From Brachionus koreanus (lineage: Eukaryota; Rotifera; Eurotatoria; Ploima; Brachionidae), in the NCBI GenBank assembly GCA_016987375.1, contig PJRA01000018.1:66100-79215 (forward strand): a stretch of 13,116 bases of DNA. The letters run 5' to 3'. Positions 1 through 8,900 of this stretch are shown here, piece after piece; position 1 is the stretch's first letter; each line of letters opens with the position of its first letter. The notes under the pieces are model-generated. The model saw only the letters and a list, made by a program, of their open reading frames with translations, was not told where the DNA came from and ran no database searches. The translations under genes were made by a program, and so were the position numbers.

Positions 1-457
1 GTTATTCCCAAGTGCTTTAAAAGTTCGCAACACTTTTTTCTAATTTTATAAAAAAATTTTAAGTCAAAATTATGTGAGAAAATACTTCATCAGCTATGAA
101 GTCGTATCTAGACCGTTTCTGTATGGGTTTAATTGATTGAATGCATTGCGATTGAGTTAGATTATCATTTTTGAATCGAGCTATGTTTCTTTTTTTCATT
201 GTTTCTTGCTTTAAATCAATAACATCGCCTTCTCTAACAAATATAAGCTTACAATTCAATTCCAATAGGTATTTACAGCGAAAAAAAAGAGCGCGGAGAT
301 AGGGCTTAGTGTTAGTTTGGCTAAATGATTTGCTTTGTGCTGAATTTTCACATATCCAAATGGATAAATCTACAGCAAGAGTTTTGTTTCTCAGTTCGTT
401 TAGATCAATTTGATTGCAACATGGTGACAAAATTTTCCATAAATTCAAAACACCCAT
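1..457 (-). CDS. GEN1: GEN1/Yen1-like Holliday-junction resolvase, 5' part (two exons, runs off left edge)
   Basis: This is the start of an XPG/FEN1-family structure-specific endonuclease of the GEN1 type, which cuts Holliday junctions symmetrically in the nucleus. Exon 1 is 457-86 (124 codons) and exon 2 is 32-1, cut by the window edge. The N-terminus begins MGVLNLWKIL, the XPG-N opening in which Gly2 and the residues after it become the true N-terminus. The metal-binding aspartate is D30 in AVDLSIWICE and the next acidic ligand is E76 in IFVREGD, both matching GEN1 positions. KRNIARF follows, as in GEN1. The 53-nt intron (85-33) has a GTATTT donor and an AAAAAG acceptor. Splicing gives SRYDFIADE joined to CCELLKHLGI, which aligns without a gap to the GEN1 segment ending in LGIPW. 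A TAG acceptor 7 nt upstream also exists but puts exon 2 out of frame. The XPG-I catalytic half lies outside the window. Confidence 0.9.
33..85 (-). other. GEN1 intron 1 (53 nt)
   Basis: On the minus strand the intron starts GTATTTTC and ends AAAAAG. It holds an in-frame TAA, so read-through would end translation after eight extra residues. The acceptor choice rests on protein alignment, not on its strength: the polypyrimidine stretch is poor and a competing TTAG lies 7 nt upstream. Confidence 0.75.
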
Positions 458-1422
458 ATTTATAAAAAAAATTTTTTTTTAGATTTTCAAATCATTCATA
501 ATTTAAATTAAATTTAATAACAAAATTTTACTTTTTTTTCTAAAAAAAAATTATCAATTTTGAAATTATTTTAAAATAGCTCTCAAAGTTAAATGCTGTG
601 ACTCATAGTTTGTCCGCGATGTTATTTACTGTATTCTTATACATCAAAAGTGATAATAAAGATATGAGCTCATGAGACACTGCAAAAGAACTTTTCTTAT
701 TTAGTTTTTTCTTAGCGAAATTTAATAATTAAATTTTTTAAAAATAAAGTTAAATGTTTATTCAAGATTTGAATGTTTTATTGAATAAAAATTATTGATT
801 TGAGAAATAAATTTTATTTGAAAATTCATCTAATTTGGACTCTTATTCACTCATTTTTGTCTTGCGGATTTCATATAAAATTTGGATGAATCTTTAACAC
901 TCACATTAAAAAAATAAAATTAAAAAGAATTTGGTTAAATTATTAATTTCTAAAATTGATATTATCTTCATCCTTTCCCAATTTCTGGATCATAATCTTG
1001 AAAAATCTTTATTCAAATAAAATCTTAAAAAATTTGTAAAATTATTTTCTGGAAAAAATTAATTTAAATTTTAAGAAATAATTCTGATGAGAAATCATGA
1101 CTTTTTAAAATTTCAAACATAAAATAGGAAGTGTTCAAGGCTCAAAGATATCTGGAATAATAATTAACATCTTTTTGAAAATAAAACTAAATATACTTCT
1201 ACTTTGGAAGACGATTTTGAGTACTTTTTAGTGCTTAATTTAAATTTGTAATAATTTGGTGGGGGTAAAATTTTATTTTAAAAATATATTCGTAAGTTTA
1301 AATTTTAATGAATTTGTTTTTGAAAAAAACAATACATTTTTTATCTCTTCTTTAGATTTAGCTCTTCTTTGAACACTTCTTCTTCAGCACCAATTTCGTC
1401 AATTCAATATCTTCTTGAAGCC

Positions 1423-1760
1423 TCAAATTTGATAAAGAAAGTCACTAATCCATCTTATTATATTTTCACCAAATCGATATTGTCTGAGTCTGTATAGTAA
1501 TTTATTGTGAGAAATTTTATCAAAAGCTTGCGAAAAATCAGTGTAAATAATGTCTACTGGAAAACCTGATGCCAGTGAAGAAGTAATAAGATCGATAGTT
1601 TCCAACAAGTTTGTCGAACAAGATCTTGATGGCATAAAGCCATGTTGTGCCCTCGAAATTAGTTTATTATCTAAGAGACTTTGACTAGTTTATTCAAATG
1701 AATTTGTTTAAGAAGAGTAAAATTAGAATGATTGAAATGGCAACTAAGTATCTGAAATTA
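1423..1760 (-). mobile_element. Non-LTR retrotransposon reverse-transcriptase fragment, decayed
   Basis: The minus strand encodes the middle of a LINE reverse transcriptase. An intact stretch covers SLLDNKLIS, then RAQHGFMPSRSCSTNLLE, then IIYTDFSQAFDKISHNKLL (the catalytic motif A region with its Asp), then RFGENIIRWISDFL. These are the consecutive blocks found in CR1/Jockey-group reverse transcriptases. The frame ends at a stop (1423) just after FLYQI, before the YADD motif. Above about 1683 the reading frame is broken. Weak remnants of the NYRPVxxTS block (read as NFR..VAISI) continue to about 1760 in another frame. The piece is 5'- and 3'-truncated and frameshifted, so it is a dead relic. 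No tail or target-site duplication can be seen. Confidence 0.88.
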
Positions 1761-2107
1761 TAAAGACTTTCTAAACTTGTATGTTTTTGAATAAAAGCTT
1801 TTGTAAATTTAAAATTGTGCAACATTCAAAGTTGCATCAAAAGATAATGTGCAAAATTTCTAAAAAATTACACCCAAAATAAAATTTGCTAAATTTGCAA
1901 AATTTTACAAGAATAATACCTTAATAAAACATTTGTGAATGTATTTATTGATTGCAAAAGATTAGTATATCAAATATTGATTGATGACAATGTGTATTAG
2001 AAGCTTGATTTTTTAATGAAATTTTGAAACAAAATGATTTTTAAACTAAAACTTTATTAATATAAATATGAAGTATTTCGATTTATAAATTTTTTTTCTC
2101 TGATTTT

Positions 2108-2270
2108 TAGAGCTCCATGTTACTGCTGGTCTTCCTACCTTACGTCGTCTTTGTAGTGTCAATTGAAGGCTCTTTTTTCTTTCATTCTAAGTACATATCT
2201 AAGTTATAGCAGTCTTTTGTTCCTAATACATTGACTTAATGACTCTGAATTTGTTCTTTTGTATAGTCCT
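2108..2270 (-). mobile_element. Non-LTR retrotransposon ORF C-terminal remnant
   Basis: The minus strand reads SLSQCIRNKRLL, a stop, LRYVLRMKEKRAF, and then after a frameshift RRRKVGRPAVTW. Together this resembles the C-terminal signature of many LINE ORF2 proteins: (I)RRRRLRWLGHVLRM...K(R/K), then (R)RxVGRPxxTW. At least one stop and one frameshift separate the blocks. It lies 5' of the reverse-transcriptase fragment at 1423-1760 on the same strand. That is the wrong order for a single element, so it is a separate insertion or a rearranged piece. The family cannot be assigned from this stretch alone. Confidence 0.65.
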
Positions 2271-2912
2271 AACCCAGGTGTTCAGAATTCTTTTGTCAGA
2301 TTATTTCGATTTATATAAACTTGAATAAAAACTATGCCAAAAAAGTCTTTTTAAATAAATGTAAACACCAGATAGAAGCTTAAATAAATAGCTTTATGAA
2401 ATAGAATAAAGTATGTAATGTTCATTTTACATAAAATAATATAACTATCAATTTGAGGGTCTTTGAATGAGGTTAGCTTAAAAAATTTTTTTTCTCCCAT
2501 TTTTAAATGCTCGAGAAAATTGATTTACCTTATAATAAACAAATGAAAAGCACAACTTTTAATCAAATAAAATAATTTTAATTCAAAAATAATTTATTCT
2601 TATTTTTTTGCTTAAAAAAAAATTAAAAAATGACTAATGTGAACCAGACAACAAATCATACTGTATTAATACTATTTACCAAATTAAAAATATAAAACGT
2701 CAAAAGAAAAAGCATAGTAACTCAAAAGTAAAACTAAATATGCAATAAAAATAGAGTAAGCTTTTTTTATTTTCAACCAGCCAACATCAAGCATCCAAAT
2801 AAAACATAATTATTGAGTAATAATTTACTTTATTAAAAAAAAATTATCAAAAATAAAAAAAAAATATTGGATTTTATTAAGAAAAAAAAAGCAAAAAAAA
2901 AAAATTGATGAC

Positions 2913-5900
2913 ATGACTGGCAAGTCTAAGAATTCTGGCTTGAATAACCCATCGAATAAAGAGATCGAAATCGAAAAACTCAGAGATCTAAACAAATGGA
3001 CTCGACTATTAGAACATTCAAAAACTCTTATTTCACACTCAAGATTAGGTTAAAAAAATAAAGAAAAAAATTTTTTTTTTAATTTTATTTTATTTTTTTA
3101 AAGGACTTTTAGCAAAATTTTCCATCGCTGAGAGCATATTCGAAAGCTATTTATTTTCCAACCCCATGATATTTTCCTCAGCACAACCAGGTGAACTAGC
3201 CAAAAATTCAAAAACACTGTATAATCACGAGACTAGCTTAGATGAGTCTAAAAAGCTATACGATGCCGAGTTTATGTTCAAACAAGTGCTGGAAAAGGCC
3301 GAAGACAGCAATTTGCCTGTAGAAGCCTGCATATTGCTCATAAAACTACTCTATTCACAGATGCGCTATGACGAAGCAATTAAGCAATTGAATAATGCTC
3401 GAATTAAACAAAAAATCGCTGAGCACATACAAAATTTGAAGTACTACATGCAGTCTAAGCAGCTAATACAGCAGCAACAAGCTCTGCAGGTTTTAACTAC
3501 TTGTCAAAGCTTGAGGCAAATGCAACTCTTTGCCGAATTGCACTCGATTAGAGGACTTTGTCTGGAAATTAAGAGCAGAAATGAGGAGCATCGCAGGGAT
3601 GACCAAGACATTATAGATTCCTATGAACTTTCATCCTTGTTCGCCATTCAACATTCGCTCACTTTGCATCAAAAATACCCAAATACTAATTCACCAACAA
3701 ATCTAAATCAAGAGGAAAATCTGGACTTGATCAACCCTTTGTATGAGAACGCCATTCAAAAAGCACCTTTGTACTACATAAAAAGAGGGTATTTGAATTT
3801 TTTAATTTTTATTTTTTATCAATAACAAGACAACATTAGAAAAAAAAAATTTTTAAGTTAATTTTATTTTAAATTAATTTTTTTTAGCTTAATTTTTTAA
3901 AATTTCCTTCCGATTTTTCAAGAAAATTTATTTAAGCTTTCTTTCTTTAATTGAGACATCACATTCATGAATTTCAACAAACCCCAATTTTATTTTTAAC
4001 TAGGAGGAAAATTGCTAAATTAAAATGAAACCTTTATTTAAACCATAATGGTTAAATAAGTCTAAACACATGTTTAAAAATTTCATCATTTTTTGCATTA
4101 GATTTTTGTTAAAACAATTTTTTGTTAAGTTAAATATAAATGGCATAATTGATGACAAACATAGTGGTTTAAGGATTTAAAATTTGTAAGATTTTTCAAT
4201 ATTTTTTTTTGTTCTTTGGTACTAAATTTCACAAAACCTAAAAAATTTCTCAAAGAATTAAATCATCCAGCATTTTTTCTCAATTAAGAAATTATCTAAT
4301 CTAATAAATGTAGAATTTTACCAAAAAAAGGAAAATATATTTTATTTAATTTTATTTATTAATAATTAAAAGACCTGTGTCAAAATTTAACACCTTTTAC
4401 ATCTTATAATTGATTAGCCTTGAAATTTTCATTAATTTTTTTTGAATTTGTTACTGTGAATAAATCTGAAAATCGGTACAAAATATAAAGAGTATAAAAA
4501 ATGTCAAATTGACACCAGTCCTTTGAGTTTTAAAGCTTTAAAGAATTTTACCAAATTGATTTTAGTTTTTATTTATTAGTTTATTTAAAGACTGTCGAGC
4601 ATCGGCTCCTTCAGCCATAAAATGAGTTGTTAGTATGTTGTTATAAATTTTGTCTTTGGAGTAATTTTTTATAGAGTTGTCATGAAAATATAGTAACGAT
4701 GATAATATAATAAGTAATTCAATAAAAAGAAAAGAAAAAAATAGATAAAATAACTAATTTGTTAAATTAGAAGTAATTTTAATCTATATAGCCTAATATG
4801 TTGATCCCTTAGAAAAACTGATATTATCATCTACACAGTTGAAAAGTGCGTTCTTCAATTTTTAATGTTTATGCCCTTTTGAGAGGTCTCATCCAAACAT
4901 ATAGCTGTTTAGATGAGGCTAAACAAATATAGTTATTTTTTAAAATATTAAATAAAAAAGACTATTTGAATCAAAACTACTGAGTTTCAATAAAAATTTC
5001 ATTATTTTTGACAATTTACGATTAAATTTAAATATTTTATTAATTATCATGCTCAATTTTAGCTTATACAAAATATTTTTCAAATCTTCAAATGATAAAA
5101 TTTAAATAAAGAATAGTTTAGTTTAGATCTCAATTTTTTTGAACTGAGTCGACCACTCTTTTGATCATTTACACACTATTTACATATTAAAAACAATTTA
5201 ATATCCACAACATGAGAGTTGTTTAAAAAGTCACAAGTCCCTAGTCAAGTCAAAAGCAAAGACTTCAATTTTATTTTTTATTTTCTAAAAATTTTAATTT
5301 AAATTTTCACTAAGAAAGATATACTTTTGCTTACAATAAAAGAAATAAAAAAATAAAAACTACTTTATTACTTGGATACTGTTTAATGCATTTCTTATTA
5401 ATTCTTTATTTTCTGACTGTTTTATTAAAGTGCTATGATTAGCAGATAACATGTTTTGGTCAAAGTCAATTTCGATAACTAAGATACAAAATTTCCTTTT
5501 TTTTTGATAATAATTTAAAAATTGAAAAAAATTTTAAGTCCGGACTTAGGACTTTTAACCAACTCTGATGCAGATCACAACATGGTTTCTTGGCAAAAAA
5601 GTCATGCCTTACCAATTTATTGGAAATTTTAAATATTATTTCTGAATCGATTTCTAATGCTTAATCATTTACACAAATTTTCAAAATTTTATTGTTTACA
5701 TCTGATTCAAGGTCATTAAAAAAGTTCAAATAATCAATTTTTTACTAGATCTTCGTGTCATCAGCATAAGCTTCACAATGCTTTTTGGATAGTGTTCAAC
5801 ATATTGTTTATATAACTAATAAAGAAGTGAGGACCAAGCACTGTAAATTGTAGAACTTCACTTTTTACTTTTGCCCAACTTAAGCTGGTATCTCCTAAAA

Positions 5901-8900
5901 CTAATCTTTGTGAACGTTCTAAAAGACAACAGACTTTTTTGGTAAGAAACCATGTTTTGATGTGGATAATTAAATTGCTCTTAAGTAAATGCTCTAAAAT
6001 TGGTTCTTTAATTATGGACTTAAAAACTTTGCATACAATACAAGTTAATGATACTGGGCGATAATTCTGGGGAGTGAGTCTAGATCCGCCTTTGTGTAAT
6101 TGTGTTAAATTTGCTTGCTTCCAAACTTATGGTAATTCTTCTTCTAAGATTAACTTTTTTCTAAAAAGAATTGAAAGAATAGAAAAATCTAAAATAAAAA
6201 ATGAAATTTGATCAAAAATTTTACTTTGTTCCTTGGATTCAATCTTAACTACATCAAACTGATAGCAAAATTCAATTTAATAATGTTAATTCAATATAAA
6301 TATTTATTTCCTACTCTAATTGTACACATAGTCAATATTGGAATCATGAGAGCTGAAGAGAAGGAACTATTTTTTAAATAAATAAAATCGAGAAAAAATA
6401 TAAAAAACTTGTAAATTTGATAATTTAAATTTTTAATTTTAAAACAGAGAACAACAAATGGGCGTTAGAAAATTTCGAGAGTTACTTTTAAAAAAGAATA
6501 TTCAATCAATAACCTCAATTAGACAAATTTTATTCAAAAAATTTGCCGAATGCTTATTATTCTATGTTCCAAGTGCCAAGTATACTCAAATATCAGGCGG
6601 GTCCGAAGATGACAAACGAAAGTACAAACTTTTTATTTTCATCACAAAATTTTGAAAAAAAAACAACTTTATTTTAAAGACGCGTTTACAAGCCATCTAA
6701 CCAAGATGAAGAAGTTTTGTTGTGCCTGAGTTTATCTCAGTATATGGCCTCCAAGGAAGTAATGCTGTTCAGACAAAAGCAATTCAAGCAGATAAGAGAA
6801 TTGACTTTTAACAATGCCATGAATAGTCTTGATCTATTATTAGTCTACTTAGCCTATCATAGATCCTACAATGTTTTGATTGATGTATATTCTAAATTAA
6901 AAAATAAAAATTTTTTTTAAGTAAAGTAAATTTAATTTAATTTAGAAATTTGAAATGGCTTTGAAGTATTCATTCGAAGAGTTTAGCATATGGTATCAAT
7001 ATGGCCTTACATTAATGTGCGATCAAAAGTATTACAAAGCTTATTTAGTGTTCAAAGAGTGCATTCGAATGAAGCCAGATCATGTTACTTGTCATTTGCT
7101 TTTGGCCCAAATAGCTCTAGAAAATTTACTGTTAATTGATGAAAGTTTAGAATGGTGTGAAAAAGTACATGAAATAACTGATCAAAAAAATAAAAAAGCT
7201 CTCATCATAAACGGATGTGCTCTGTGCTTAAAAGCAAAGCTACAAAATCAGTACGCAATGGAAATAAACTACTATGAAAAAGCACTTGAAATATTCAAAA
7301 AGTATGTCTTATTTGTCTTATTCAAAATCTTTTTTTAATAATCTAAATCTCGTTTAATTCAGAGCTAATTCGATTGATTCGACAGATTATCTGTCTTTGT
7401 TTCACATAGCTCACTGTAATGCAATTTTGAGACAAGTACTTAATTTAATAAAAAAAAAAAAATTTTAAATTTTATTTAAAGATTCCAGAAGCTATTGAAT
7501 TTGTGCAAAAGGCTCTCAAATATAAACCTGATGATAAGGACTCACTTCATTTATTTGCTTTGCTTCTAACATCCACAAAAAACTATGAAAGTGCTCATAC
7601 CATAATCCTAAAAGCGTCTGCTCTCTTTGAAGACTTCGAGTAAATTTTTTTTCTGCATTAAGATTATTGAAGCTGTAATAATGAAAAAATCTGTTTTGTT
7701 TGAAATAATTTTTTTCATAGTAAACTCAAATCTAATGATAATAATTAAATAGGATGATAAAAAAATTTAGGGTCTACCTATTCAACAAAATAAAAAAACT
7801 TTTCAACACAACTGATCGTCACATAAGTTTATCTTCTCAGCACAAATTTTAAAAAATAGTGAAAAAATTTTGAATTGATGGTCAAAAATTTTCTATGACT
7901 CCTAAACCCACTTCATCAGCAATTAAATTAGGAAAATTTAAAGAAAATATACCAACGTACTTACTTATACAAAGATTGTTATAAAACTAATTATTTAACA
8001 AAATATTGTTCGTGAAAATACTATTTGAAACTTGGATATTGTTCACATTTATTAGCTTTACAAGAATTGTTTAAAAAGAAAGATCAGTTTGTTAACAAGA
8101 TTAAAAAAAAGTAGAGCTAAAAATTCTGAAAAATGGTACGTGAGAGAATAAAACAATGATTAATAACATACTTTATATTTATCAATAAGCTTTGTGATTT
8201 TAGATTTGAAAAAATTCAGCATTTATTCAATAAATTTTGTGTTGAAAAGTTATTTTTCCTTTTTTGAAAAATTTGTGATGAGAAGATTTAATTTTGTGAC
8301 GATCAGTTTAAATTTGTGTTGAAAAGTTTTTTTATTGTGTTAAAATAATGGCTATTTATTATTTTTTAACTAAAATTACTGAAACTTAAACTAAGATTAC
8401 TTGAAAAAAAAGAATAGCTAATTTTGCACAACTTGAATTATTCATCATAATTTTTTTATATGTATTAAAATTATAAATTAAACATTATTTTACTCAACAA
8501 AAAAATAAAACGGTATGTAAAAATGTATTACAGGTGTGGTCTTTTAGATTGTACAGCGGAAATTTTTTTATTTTATAAAAAAATCAATTCTAAATTTCAA
8601 AATTTCAATATTTGTAAAATAATAGTAATAAATAATTGTAGTAAATTAGTATTCTATATCAAATCAATATGTGGCTTTTTTTATCTACTAATGCTTCTTT
8701 TAAAATAGTTTTTTTTAATATGCATTTTGAACAAATCATGGTAACATTTTTTACAAATATATGTTATCGTTTAACCATTCAGCTAAAATTCATATTTTTT
8801 TTTCTTTGAGCCTGTCAAAACGTTTTATTTTTTTTTAATTTAGTTAAAAATTAGAAAAACAAGTTGTAAACTTGTAAATTTATTGAATAAAAAAATTAAA

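Larger units (their letters stand above)
458..2912. other. Divergent intergenic spacer, about 2.45 kb, no supportable gene
   Basis: The spacer lies between the divergently transcribed GEN1 (minus) and TTC7 (plus), so promoters for both must lie here. The base composition is too A/T-rich for TATA-like matches to mean anything. Two decayed LINE fragments occupy 1423-1760 and 2108-2270. A patch at about 595-695 is less A/T-rich and has a short minus-strand open stretch after a TTTTGCAG acceptor-like site, but it matches nothing I recognise. The rest (700-1400, 1760-2100, 2290-2900) is A/T runs without visible structure. Confidence 0.8.
3789..6447 (+). other. TTC7 intron 2 (2659 nt), retrotransposon-bearing
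   Basis: Donor GG|GTATTT, acceptor TTTTAAAACAG before the GEQQMGVRKF-coding exon. It is about fifty times longer than the short introns. The length is at least partly explained by LINE debris: an antisense reverse transcriptase at 5663-6231, a sense-strand fragment at 5553-5662 and a possible LINE tail near 4560-4625. The remainder (3790-4560, 4630-5350) is A/T-rich without recognisable genes. A small hairpin lies at 4885-4920. Confidence 0.9.

Noticed and set aside
590..700. Possible minus-strand terminal exon after TTTTGCAG
   Set aside because: Only ~27 codons (ELISLLSLLMYKNTVN) with no family match and no partner exon; kept only as a remark in the spacer.
1330..1425. Two open minus-strand frames (RLQEDIELTKLVLKKK and FKEELNLKKR) downstream of the RT relic
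   Set aside because: Both are short, lysine-rich and compositionally trivial, with no match to the expected LINE sequence.
1423..1635. Active reverse transcriptase or a domesticated RT gene
   Set aside because: It is truncated at both ends, lacks YADD and has frameshifts just upstream.
5360..5500. 46-codon minus-strand open stretch ending ALNSIQVIK
   Set aside because: It lies 3' of the LINE reverse transcriptase and could be its C-terminal debris, but no block matched convincingly and there is no start codon.
7802..8320. Transposase gene within the inverted-repeat element
   Set aside because: All six frames of the interior are closed by stops at short intervals and no transposase motif was seen.
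8523..8708. 61-codon open frame on the plus strand in TTC7 intron 7
   Set aside because: Its composition is Phe/Ile/Lys/Asn/Leu from A/T runs, with no recognisable motif, inside an intron.
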